A program made the position numbers and the translations under genes. A stretch of 62,856 nucleotides of DNA from an uncultured Flavobacteriaceae bacterium (lineage in GTDB: Bacteria > Bacteroidota > Bacteroidia > Flavobacteriales > Flavobacteriaceae): NCBI GenBank assembly GCA_947497245.1, contig CANMFO010000011.1, positions 1 to 62,856 of the forward strand, read 5' to 3'. Under the pieces are notes generated by a model. That model saw only the letters and a program-made list of their open reading frames with translations, was not told the DNA's origin and did not search any database. Below, piece after piece: positions 1-7,314 of this stretch. The first letter of the stretch is position 1, and the number at the start of each line of letters is the position of its first letter.

Positions 1-50
1 AATAAAGAAAAGGGGTATCCAACGATACCTCGGCGAAAATTGAATATTTT

Positions 51-124
51 CGGGATGTAGCGCAGCCCGGTAGCGCACACGCCTGGGGGGCGTGGGGTCG
101 CAGGTTCAAATCCTGTCATCCCGA
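51..124 (+). tRNA. tRNA-Pro (anticodon GGG)
   Basis: A full cloverleaf can be drawn. The acceptor stem pairs 51-57 with 117-123 (7/7), the D stem pairs 60-63 with 73-76, the anticodon stem pairs 78-82 with 90-94, and the T stem pairs 100-104 with 112-116 (one G-U). The anticodon loop is CTGGGGG at 83-89, which gives anticodon GGG at 85-87. The discriminator is A124 and CCA is not encoded. An intrinsic terminator and an integrase gene follow at once, and the 3' end is the likely integration target of the downstream island. Confidence 0.95.
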
Positions 125-125
125 C
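113..125. other. Candidate attachment core (left) at the tRNA-Pro 3' end
   Basis: The 13 bases CTGTCATCCCGAC cover the end of the T stem, the 3' acceptor strand and the discriminator of tRNA-Pro. They recur at 14041-14053 with one mismatch. Tyrosine recombinases commonly target tRNA 3' ends so that the tRNA stays intact. Together with the arm-like repeats just inside each end this supports a left attachment site. The match is short, so this is an inference. Confidence 0.55.
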
Positions 126-147
126 GAAACACCTTTTGGTGTATATC

Positions 148-185
148 AAATCCTGCTAATTGACTGATTAGCAGGATTTTTCATT
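148..185 (+). terminator. Intrinsic terminator after tRNA-Pro
   Basis: A perfect 13-bp stem (148-160 with 167-179) with a 6-base loop runs into a T tract. It would end the tRNA-Pro transcript. If the island boundary at 125 is right, this terminator belongs to the island and replaces the original one, which would now lie at 14059-14091. Confidence 0.85.
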
Positions 186-225
186 TTCCTTGTATTCATA
201 TGATATCATCTAATATGCTTATAAA

Positions 226-261
226 GGTGTGCAATTCGGTGTACAAAGCGGTATACAATTT
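226..261 (+). repeat. Three 12-bp direct repeats, probable integrase arm sites
   Basis: Three adjacent 12-base units start with GGTGTGCAA, GGTGTACAA and GGTATACAA at 226, 238 and 250, with exact 12-base spacing. A further copy, CAAAGCGGTGTACA, lies at 13968-13981 near the other end of the proposed island in the same orientation, and a weaker GGTATGACAA follows it. Direct repeats between the core and the integrase gene, also found at the opposite end, are what integrase arm-type binding sites look like. Confidence 0.55.
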
Positions 262-339
262 GTTGTAGATTTAAGTGACATTCAGGCCATTTGGATGTAG
301 TCTTTAAGCAAATATTGTTTAATTAAAAAGACTTACAAC

Positions 340-1599
340 ATGCGTACGGAAAGCACTTTAGGAGTGATCTTCTTCACTCGGAAAAAACGGAACAACCCTA
401 GAAGATTGGACATCTATGTCCGGATCACGGTCAACAAGCAACGAGCGGAATTCAGTATCAAACGTGACATTGCGGTGTACAATTGGGACATTCTCAAGTG
501 TCGGGCAAAAGAAACCGACCAAAATCTCATTCTGTTCAACGCCTATTTGGACGATGTATATGCCGAGGTCTTCAATGCCCACAAGCAGTTGCACTCGGAA
601 AGGAAAGTAATTACGGCCAAGGCGATCAAGTTAAGGTACTTCGGGGAGGACGAGGAACGGACCACTTTGATGCAGGCCGTCGAATACCACAATCAAAATA
701 TCAACGGTGCGCTCAGGCCCGGAACCTTGAAGAACTACTTTTCCACGGAAAGATATTTAAGGAAGTTTCTTCGGGAAAGGTTAAAGACCGACGACATCTA
801 CTTGGTACAGCTCAACTATAGGTTCATCGTCGACTTCGAGAACTATATCAGGACCTTTAAGCCTAAAAAGGAAAGAAGGACCTGTTCCAACAACGGGGCG
901 ATGAAGCATCTTTCTAGACTGATGAAAATCGTGAATCTTTCCATTCGGATGGAATGGTTGGATAAGGACCCTTTCAAGAACTACAAGCTCCGATTCGTAA
1001 AAAATGAACGGGACTATCTAACCGAAAGGGAATTGGATTTACTGGAAGATACTTCTTTTATGACCCTCGGACTTCAAAGGACAAAGGACGTTTTCCTGTT
1101 CAGTTGTTATACCGGACTCTCCTATATCGATTTGAGGGAACTGCACCCCGACCAGATACTGGTCGGGATCGATGGTAACCAGTGGATACATACCAAAAGG
1201 GCCAAAACGAATGAATCGGTCAAGATTCCATTGCTGCCAAAGGCAAAAGAGATCTTGAACAAATACGATAAAGAAAAGAAACTTACCGGTAGGTTACTTC
1301 CGGTATACAGCAATCAAAAGACCAACAAGAACCTAAAGGAAATAGCTAGGGCCTGTGGCATCCACAAGAACATCACCTTTCATGTTGCGCGCCATACGTT
1401 CGCGACTACGGTTACATTATCCAATGGCGTGCCTATAGAGACCGTTTCCAAACTTTTGGGCCATACAAAACTAACGACCACCCAGATCTATGCCAGGGTA
1501 TTGCAGCGAAAAGTAGGGGAGGATATGCAGAACCTGATGGACATTCTCGAAGCGAAAAAGAACCAAAGAAGCGAAGCCCCCAAATCATACCAGAACTGA
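340..1599 (+). CDS. Tyrosine recombinase / integrase (IntDOT-like)
   Basis: A 419-residue site-specific recombinase. The N-terminal part is an arm-binding-like domain, the middle (about residues 115-215) is the SAM-like core-binding domain, and the C-terminal part is catalytic. Visible catalytic elements are HVARH (R about 351), LLGH (H about 374) and the nucleophile Y in QIYAR (about 384). The first catalytic arginine is replaced by Ser in YTGLS-YIDL (about 261). That substitution is known in IntDOT of Bacteroides conjugative transposons, a group that tolerates mismatches between att sites. The gene lies right after tRNA-Pro and its repeats, so it probably integrates the island at that tRNA. 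Confidence 0.92.
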   Translation: MRTESTLGVIFFTRKKRNNPRRLDIYVRITVNKQRAEFSIKRDIAVYNWDILKCRAKETDQNLILFNAYLDDVYAEVFNAHKQLHSERKVITAKAIKLRYFGEDEERTTLMQAVEYHNQNINGALRPGTLKNYFSTERYLRKFLRERLKTDDIYLVQLNYRFIVDFENYIRTFKPKKERRTCSNNGAMKHLSRLMKIVNLSIRMEWLDKDPFKNYKLRFVKNERDYLTERELDLLEDTSFMTLGLQRTKDVFLFSCYTGLSYIDLRELHPDQILVGIDGNQWIHTKRAKTNESVKIPLLPKAKEILNKYDKEKKLTGRLLPVYSNQKTNKNLKEIARACGIHKNITFHVARHTFATTVTLSNGVPIETVSKLLGHTKLTTTQIYARVLQRKVGEDMQNLMDILEAKKNQRSEAPKSYQN

Positions 1600-1892
1600 A
1601 AAGCGCACGGTTCCTGTCGGGTTTTTGTAGCGTCCCTATAGGTAAGCGTGAAACAAAAAACCGATAGGGCGCGACCTGCTTTTGACTATGAAATACACCT
1701 TTTTGAAGTATTCAAAAATTAGCAGCGAAGCGGATAAGGTTTGAATAGCAAGAGGGTAACACGCTAAAGCGGTGTTACTTATTTTAATTGATTGAAAATC
1801 AATTGGTTACTGTTTTCTTCCAAACTTTTTTTAACGAAAAAAACAGTAAATGCTTTGGAAACACCTGAAAACATTGAAAAAATTTACTGTAA
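1600..1892. other. Intergenic region with inverted repeats; possible oriT
   Basis: There is no gene in this gap between the integrase and the mobilization gene. It contains an imperfect stem (GCGTCCCTAT near 1630-1639 with ATAGGGCGC at 1664-1672, one bulge). It also contains a strong hairpin, GTAACAC 1756-1762 with GTGTTAC 1772-1778 around GCTAAAGC, followed by TTATTTT. The second hairpin may be the integrase terminator. A nick site for the adjacent BfmA-like protein would be expected in such a place, but I cannot identify one. Confidence 0.3.
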
Positions 1893-2456
1893 ATGGAATT
1901 GAAAAAGAAGAAAAAAAGTGATTTCTCTGCCATAAGCATCAACCGGATAGTTGCAGGAAGATTCAGGGAGTATTCGAAAAAGGTCGGGCCCTCTCATACC
2001 GATACTTTGGAATCGATGATGGACTTCTTCGAAGGTGCGAAAATCTCGCCGAAGAACAAATACTTGATGAATTATATGGGTTCTGAACATCGGTTGAGCA
2101 AAAGGTTGGATTACTTGGAAGAACTACTTAGGAATCGGGAGAAGAACAGTAGCATTCCAAAAATCCACGATATGCTAAAGAAGGTATTTGACTTCGCGGA
2201 ACAAGAAGAGAAAAACAGTCAAAAAGATCTGGAATTGCAGCAAAGAATGTATGAGCGATCCTTAAAAAGGGATATAGTAACGCAATATGACAATTATATG
2301 CTAAAGGAGAATTGGAACAACGAGCGTAAAAGGGTTTTAAAATTATTGGACCGAATTACATTGGAAAAACCCCGATTCGGAAAATCGTACCATAAAATCG
2401 AAATCGAAGAAAGTGATTTGGAAGTTTTGCGACAAGATTTAAGTCAAGAGCTTTGA
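1893..2456 (+). CDS. BfmA/BtgA-like mobilization protein
   Basis: A 187-residue, highly charged protein with no signal peptide. The N-terminal part, with SINRIVAGRFREYSKKVG followed by SHTDTLESMMDFF, resembles the ribbon-helix-helix-like start of BfmA/BtgA accessory mobilization proteins of Bacteroides and Flavobacteria plasmids and elements. The rest is mostly charged helix, probably coiled coil (about residues 65-150). Such proteins bind oriT and help a relaxase. No relaxase gene is next to it, so it would depend on one elsewhere or be a leftover. Its position right after the integrase fits an integrative mobilizable element. Confidence 0.6.
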   Translation: MELKKKKKSDFSAISINRIVAGRFREYSKKVGPSHTDTLESMMDFFEGAKISPKNKYLMNYMGSEHRLSKRLDYLEELLRNREKNSSIPKIHDMLKKVFDFAEQEEKNSQKDLELQQRMYERSLKRDIVTQYDNYMLKENWNNERKRVLKLLDRITLEKPRFGKSYHKIEIEESDLEVLRQDLSQEL

Positions 2457-2762
2457 TTTGCCTCGCAAGAAGATAGGATGAAGTTTGGTAAGGATTTGGG
2501 ACTTGCAGCACGAAACTGCGTTTCACTTGCTTTAGCCATACTGATACCAATAGTTTAATCCTAAGGAGTCGTGTCCAGTAAAAGGTGAATTAAGGAAACT
2601 ACTAAAAGAGACCACGAATAGGACACCATGGTAAAAGTTTAGTGCTTTTGAAAAAATAGTCCCGTTAAACGGCAATTTTTTGGGACTATTAAATTTAGGC
2701 GATTAGGGTTTTGCAAAGAGTTACGAACTTTGAAATATTAATTTTAAGGATTACCCAATAAT
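2457..2762. other. Intergenic region with one strong hairpin
   Basis: I see no gene in these 306 bases. A 9-bp stem, AATAGTCCC 2655-2663 with GGGACTATT 2682-2690, encloses a small second stem. No T tract follows directly on either strand, so terminator function for the facing genes is only possible. It may mark the junction between the mobility module and the metabolic cargo. Confidence 0.3.
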
Positions 2763-3626
2763 TCAATTGTAATACTCCCTTAATTGTCTTGGTGTTTTAC
2801 CATATGTTTTTTTGAATTGACGGTTAAAGTTGGAAATGTTGTTGAATCCACTTTCAAAACAAATGCTCGTAATACCCATATCGGTTTGCTTTAAAAGTTT
2901 ACTGGCATGATTGACTTTTAGTTCATTGACGAACTGAATAAAGGTCTTATTGGTTCTTAACTTAAAAAACCGGCAAAAAGCAGAGGTGTTCAAACAGGCA
3001 ATTCTGGCAGCTTCTTCCAAATTTGCATTGGACCTGAAATTCGTAATCGCATATTGGTACACCTTGTTCACTCTCTCCAAATCGGTTGTACCGTGATTGT
3101 GAATATACCCAGTTGTACTAAGCAGCCGAGCTTCTTTTGATTCGGAGAGTAGTTTAAGTAGAGATAATAGTTCTACAATGCTATCCATACCTTTCAAGGT
3201 TAGCAATTTTTTCATTTTAGAAATAGCGTTTTTTGCGTCAATTCCCGTAAAGTGTATCCCTCTTTTTGATTTTGAGAATAGCTTTTTGATTTTTTCCAGT
3301 TCGGATACTTCCAAAAAATCCGTTCCAAACATATCCTCTCTGAATTGCAATACAATACAATGTGTTGCCCCCTCTTTTTCGTTTTCATAATAGGTTTCGT
3401 CATTTCTCCAGAAATGGGGTAGGTTTCGACCGACAAGAACCAAGTCATCTTCTTCAAAGTACTCGATATTATCCCCAACAAACCGTTGTCCGGTACTTTT
3501 CAAAATACAGGTCAATTCCAATTCCGGATGGTAATGCCAAGGGTACCAAAGCGTAGCAAAATGAAACTCTCGAATTAAGAATGCCTGTGTTTTTGGGAAT
3601 ACGATTTTCTCGAATAATGCTTCCAT
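2763..3626 (-). CDS. AraC-family regulator of the sugar-acid operon
   Basis: A 287-residue regulator with an N-terminal cupin-like sensor domain (WHYHPELEL near residues 29-38, about 1-130) and a C-terminal AraC double helix-turn-helix (about 190-287, with SAFCRFFK and SGFNNISNFNRQFK). It is transcribed divergently from the operon that starts at 3761, which makes it the likely sugar- or sugar-acid-responsive activator. It is a clear paralogue of the regulator at 47966-48847: the same HYHPELEL, KSTG and SNFNRQFK blocks occur in the same order. Confidence 0.85.
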   Translation of the reverse strand: MEALFEKIVFPKTQAFLIREFHFATLWYPWHYHPELELTCILKSTGQRFVGDNIEYFEEDDLVLVGRNLPHFWRNDETYYENEKEGATHCIVLQFREDMFGTDFLEVSELEKIKKLFSKSKRGIHFTGIDAKNAISKMKKLLTLKGMDSIVELLSLLKLLSESKEARLLSTTGYIHNHGTTDLERVNKVYQYAITNFRSNANLEEAARIACLNTSAFCRFFKLRTNKTFIQFVNELKVNHASKLLKQTDMGITSICFESGFNNISNFNRQFKKTYGKTPRQLREYYN

Positions 3627-3636
3627 GTATAAATGT

Positions 3637-3655
3637 CAATATAGTATTGATATTG
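3637..3655. promoter_or_regulatory. Candidate operator between AraC gene and operon
   Basis: The inverted repeat CAATAT-n7-ATATTG lies 11 bases in front of the AraC gene start in the divergent intergenic region (3627-3760). Placement and symmetry suit an autoregulatory site or a site for the divergent promoter. The half-sites are short and AT-rich, so chance is possible. Confidence 0.3.
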
Positions 3656-3760
3656 GCATAAAAAGTGGTTTTTAAACTAATTATAATCTCATTTCTTTAT
3701 ACCAACAGGATTTTACGTACAAAATTTGCAAAACTGAAAATAACATAAAACAAAGAAAAA

Positions 3761-4711
3761 ATGAAATTTGGAGCATCATCTTGGCCCTTTCAATGGGATC
3801 CCCCATATGAAAATGTAATCAAAAGAATTTCTAGCCTCGGTTTCAAAGCCATTGAGCTGATCGCATGGAACGGTGATTTTTTGGACAATTACTATACCCC
3901 TTCCAAGGTTAAAGAACTCCGAAAGATATTGGCAGGTGAAGGTCTTGAACTATCACAGTTTGTTTTCAGTCCTTTTGACTTATCCCATCCCGATGGAAAA
4001 AAACGGCTTGAGGGCATAGACAGTTTTAAAAAAGCGTCGGATGTTGGTTTGGAATTAGGTGCCAAAATCATCAATAGTGTAAGTTCTTGGCCTTTTGGAA
4101 TGCGGTTTGGTGAAGAGTTTCCTTGGCATACCCAAAAGCCATTGGTGCAAATGTTCACGGCACCTATGCCGACAGGCTTGGACTGGGATGGAAATTATAA
4201 GGATTATGTGGATGCCCTTCGAATATGCGCCGAGTATTGTGAAAAACAAGGTCTTTATTATTCAATTGAGCCGCACCCATACGCATATGCTGCCAATACT
4301 TCTGGCATGCTACGATTATTCGAACATGTAGGCTCGGATGCTTTATGCATGAATTTTGACCCTAGCCACTTGTTTCCGGTAGGAGATTTTCCAAATGTTT
4401 CTGTATATCAATTAGGCGATAAAATAAAGCATCTACATGTTTCCGATAATGATGCCGTGACAAACGTTCATTGGCGGCCCGGTCAAGGAAAAATAGACTG
4501 GAAAGAAATGTTCATTGCCCTGAAAGAAATCGGATATGATGGTGTCATATCCATAGAACTGGAAGATGTTCCGGGAGTTTCCAGAGGTGGTGAAAATGTA
4601 CCGGGAGTATATCGAAATGCTATCGCCACGGATGTCTTTGCGAGAGAAAGTGTTTTGGGAATGGAATATCTCAAAGGAATATGCGATGAGATAGGTTATC
4701 CTGTTGAGTAA
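3761..4711 (+). CDS. Sugar phosphate isomerase/epimerase (TIM barrel)
   Basis: A 316-residue AP-endonuclease-2-type TIM barrel, of normal length for the family. Metal-binding elements can be followed: an acidic strand end in FKAIELI, IEPHPY, a Asp/His pair in NFDPSHLF, KHLHVSDND, and the C-terminal Glu in ISIELEDV. Members isomerise or epimerise sugars, keto-sugar acids or inositol derivatives. It has no signal peptide and acts in the cytoplasm. It is the first gene of a tight operon (15 bases to the next) with an HPS/KGPDC-like enzyme and an FGGY kinase, so a sugar-acid or ketose substrate is likely. The exact substrate cannot be read from the sequence. Confidence 0.8.
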   Translation: MKFGASSWPFQWDPPYENVIKRISSLGFKAIELIAWNGDFLDNYYTPSKVKELRKILAGEGLELSQFVFSPFDLSHPDGKKRLEGIDSFKKASDVGLELGAKIINSVSSWPFGMRFGEEFPWHTQKPLVQMFTAPMPTGLDWDGNYKDYVDALRICAEYCEKQGLYYSIEPHPYAYAANTSGMLRLFEHVGSDALCMNFDPSHLFPVGDFPNVSVYQLGDKIKHLHVSDNDAVTNVHWRPGQGKIDWKEMFIALKEIGYDGVISIELEDVPGVSRGGENVPGVYRNAIATDVFARESVLGMEYLKGICDEIGYPVE

Positions 4712-4725
4712 TTTATCCATCGCAA

Positions 4726-5370
4726 ATGAAAATACAGCTTGCACTCGATAGATTGGACCTTAAAAAATGTCATGATATTCTTTCGGAAACTTCCGATTTA
4801 ATAGATATCGTAGAAATAGGTACCTCCCTTATTTTCGAACATGGCATAAAAATAATCAGTGACTTTAGGAAGCGCTATCCCGCTTTGATACTTCTTGCAG
4901 ACACTAAGATTGTAGATTCAGGGGATTTTGAATCGCGGTTGTTTTATAATCAGGGTGCCGATATTGTTACCGTACTTGGTTTGGCTTCGGATAATACCAT
5001 CTTAGCGGTAAAAGCAACAGCCATTGCCTATAGAAAAAAAGTGATGGCAGATATGATAGGAATATCCAAACCTATAGATCGGATAAAGCAACTAGCAGAT
5101 TTAGGTATAGACTACGTATGTCTTCATCAGGGTATCGATGACCAATCTGGGGATAAAACCTTTGAGAAAAAATTGTCAGCCTATACCGAGGTATTCGATA
5201 ACGTCGGTAGTTTAAAGCATATAAAATTTGCCATTGCGGGTGGATTAAATCCTGATAAAATTGAAGGAATAAAACACTTGTCCCCAGAAATTGGTATCGT
5301 GGGAAGTTATATTACAAGTAAGAACGAAGGATGGAGAGAAGCGGTAGAATCTATAAAAGCGGTAGTATGA
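4726..5370 (+). CDS. HPS/KGPDC-family enzyme (OMP decarboxylase superfamily)
   Basis: A 214-residue protein spanning one (beta/alpha)8 barrel. Superfamily active-site elements are visible: LALDRLDL at the start, VEIGTSL, ADTKIVDSGDFE (the D-K-D signature) and CLHQGIDDQ. The LHxGxDxQ form is closer to 3-hexulose-6-phosphate synthase than to 3-keto-L-gulonate-6-phosphate decarboxylase. HPS condenses formaldehyde with ribulose 5-phosphate, and KGPDC decarboxylates a 3-keto sugar-acid phosphate. No 6-phospho-3-hexuloisomerase gene is nearby, while an aldonate-type kinase overlaps its end, so a sugar-acid phosphate decarboxylase role is at least as likely. Its stop overlaps the next start as ATGA. 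Confidence 0.75.
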   Translation: MKIQLALDRLDLKKCHDILSETSDLIDIVEIGTSLIFEHGIKIISDFRKRYPALILLADTKIVDSGDFESRLFYNQGADIVTVLGLASDNTILAVKATAIAYRKKVMADMIGISKPIDRIKQLADLGIDYVCLHQGIDDQSGDKTFEKKLSAYTEVFDNVGSLKHIKFAIAGGLNPDKIEGIKHLSPEIGIVGSYITSKNEGWREAVESIKAVV

Positions 5371-6830
5371 AGCAACATATTCTTGCCATTGACTTGGGAA
5401 CCACCAATATAAAGGGAATTATTTATGACCTGGAAGGAAAGTTGGTTTCTCAGGCAAGTCATTCTGTTGAAACGAATACCCCTACTTCCGATAAAAGCGA
5501 ACAAGACCCAGAAGAAATTCTTGGTCATGTTATCTCAATAATTCAGAATGCAATCACCCAAAATGATGATAGTCGTATCGTCGGCATTACCTTCAGTACG
5601 GCAGTACAAAGTTTTATTGCCGTTGATAACGACGGAAAGCCATTGACCCAGAACATTATTTGGTCCGATAGGCGTAGTGAAAAATATAGTGCCCTTCTTG
5701 CTGAAGATGTACTTGGAAAACGATTTTTTGAGCTTACAGGAAACCCTATTTATCCTTCGTTAACGGGGTGTAAATTCCAATGGTTCAAAGAAAATGAAAA
5801 GTCGGACTATAAAAGACTTTTTAAAATTGCATCCATCAAAGAGTATGTTTTATTCAAACTTACCGGGCAATGGGCCATTGATTATTCCACAGCTTCGGCC
5901 ACGGGTCTAATGGATATTCACGAATTGAAATGGAGCCCCGAAGTTTTAAGCTATTTTGAAATTGATGAGCATTTGTTATCTCCACTTGTCGATGTTACCC
6001 ATAGTATTCCCTTAAAAAATAGGCTTGCGCTGCCATTAGAGTTGGAATATGAAATCCCTTTGATACTAGGTGCTAGTGACGGGTGTTTGGCAAATCTGGG
6101 AGTCGGCGCTATTGTTACGGGAAAAGCGGCTTTGACCATAGGTACAAGTGGTGCTGTTAGAATAGCATCCCCAAAACCATATATCGATTCGCAACAGCGT
6201 TTGTTCTGTTACTATCTGTTTAAAGATGTTTATATTGTTGGAGGAGCGGCCAATACCGGAGCATCTACCTACCATTGGTTTCTAGAAACTTTTGAAAAAC
6301 AGAACAGCGCTTCGGCTATTTCTCAAGGTATTTCGGAAATTCAAAAAACCATTCGTCTACCCATTTTTTTACCCTATTTGCAAGGGGAACGCGCGCCTAT
6401 TTGGGATGCCAATGCAAAAGGCATGTTTTACGGCATAACCGCGGATAATGATATTCAAGACTTCAGACTGGCCGTTTTACAAGGTATTCTTTACGCCATG
6501 AGCGATATAGCTGAAACCATTACCGAGAGCGGGATGCCTATCGTTGATTTTTTTGCTAATGGTGGGTTTCTGAAATCCGAGATAGTTGCACAAAAACTGG
6601 CAGATGTAACCAATAAAAATGTTGTCAAATCGGTAGAACAGGCCTCTGCCTTTGGTGCTTTTCTGATAGGCCTACTTTCCCTTAATATCATTTCGGACAT
6701 CGAAGAAATACAGGGTTTTATACCTAAAGGCGAAGTGTTCAGTCCAAATACCGAAAACGTAAAAATTCACGATACCAATTTTAAAAATTTTCTCAAAATG
6801 CAAAAGATGGTTTTGGATATTGATATTTAA
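5367..6830 (+). CDS. FGGY carbohydrate kinase, gluconokinase-like
   Basis: A 487-residue kinase. The start at 5367 is chosen because it directly precedes the phosphate-binding strand (AIDLGTTNIKG) and overlaps the preceding stop as ATGA; an upstream start at 5331 would add 12 residues inside the previous gene. FGGY_N covers about 4-245 and FGGY_C about 255-440. Motifs include IWSDRR, TGTG-type IGTSGAVR and GGAANTGA, which recall the FGGY gluconate kinases more than xylulokinases. It probably phosphorylates an aldonate or related acid at C6 with ATP, feeding the overlapping upstream decarboxylase-like gene. Substrate is inferred. Confidence 0.8.
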   Translation: MKQHILAIDLGTTNIKGIIYDLEGKLVSQASHSVETNTPTSDKSEQDPEEILGHVISIIQNAITQNDDSRIVGITFSTAVQSFIAVDNDGKPLTQNIIWSDRRSEKYSALLAEDVLGKRFFELTGNPIYPSLTGCKFQWFKENEKSDYKRLFKIASIKEYVLFKLTGQWAIDYSTASATGLMDIHELKWSPEVLSYFEIDEHLLSPLVDVTHSIPLKNRLALPLELEYEIPLILGASDGCLANLGVGAIVTGKAALTIGTSGAVRIASPKPYIDSQQRLFCYYLFKDVYIVGGAANTGASTYHWFLETFEKQNSASAISQGISEIQKTIRLPIFLPYLQGERAPIWDANAKGMFYGITADNDIQDFRLAVLQGILYAMSDIAETITESGMPIVDFFANGGFLKSEIVAQKLADVTNKNVVKSVEQASAFGAFLIGLLSLNIISDIEEIQGFIPKGEVFSPNTENVKIHDTNFKNFLKMQKMVLDIDI

Positions 6831-6853
6831 TTAATAAAAAACGAAAATAAATT

Positions 6854-7297
6854 ATGAGGATAAAGCTTTTTGTTATTAGCCTATTGCTATGTGTATCTAT
6901 GACGATACACGCACAAAAAAATCGAATTACCATAGACCATTATGCCGTATTGGTAGAAGACCTAAGCGTAAGCTCCAATTTTTACCAGGATATTATCGGA
7001 TTGGATGAAATCAAAGACCAAACTGGAAAGGAACATATCAGATGGTTCTCTATGGGGGGTAGGGTTGAGCTTCATATTATACAGGACAGTACTTTTCAGA
7101 TGGTCGAAGAAAAAGGTTTACATCTCTCATTGAGGGTCGATGACCTTGATGCCTTTATAGAAAAACTACGAACGCATAAAGTGTCATTTGAAAATTGGTT
7201 TGGCAAATCGGATACAACAAATACACGTCCAGATGATATACGGCAAGTGTACTTTAAAGATCCAGATGGCTACTGGATTGAAGTAAATGGGAAGTAG
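6854..7297 (+). CDS. Exported VOC/glyoxalase-fold protein
   Basis: A 147-residue protein with a signal peptide (hydrophobic residues 5-18, cleavage near IHA-Q) and one glyoxalase/VOC domain (about 26-147). Likely metal ligands are the His in ITIDHYAVLV, the His in VELHII and the final Glu in GYWIEVNG. VOC proteins catalyse isomerisation, epimerisation or C-C/C-O chemistry through a metal-bound enolate. Its place inside the sugar-acid operon suggests an epimerase- or lactone-related role in the periplasm, although its neighbours appear cytoplasmic. Substrate unknown. Confidence 0.7.
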   Translation: MRIKLFVISLLLCVSMTIHAQKNRITIDHYAVLVEDLSVSSNFYQDIIGLDEIKDQTGKEHIRWFSMGGRVELHIIQDSTFQMVEEKGLHLSLRVDDLDAFIEKLRTHKVSFENWFGKSDTTNTRPDDIRQVYFKDPDGYWIEVNGK

Positions 7298-7314
7298 TCT
7301 AAAATCGAGTTTTG

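Noticed and set aside
3711-3726. ATTTTACGTACAAAAT near the 3761 operon as a further GntR operator
   Set aside because: The outer half-sites do not match TTGTACGTACAA on both sides, and an AraC-type regulator is the neighbour here.
4726-5370. Orotidine 5'-phosphate decarboxylase (pyrimidine synthesis)
   Set aside because: It is in the same superfamily, but the DTK-IVDSGD and LHQGIDDQ forms follow HPS/KGPDC, and the context is sugar catabolism.
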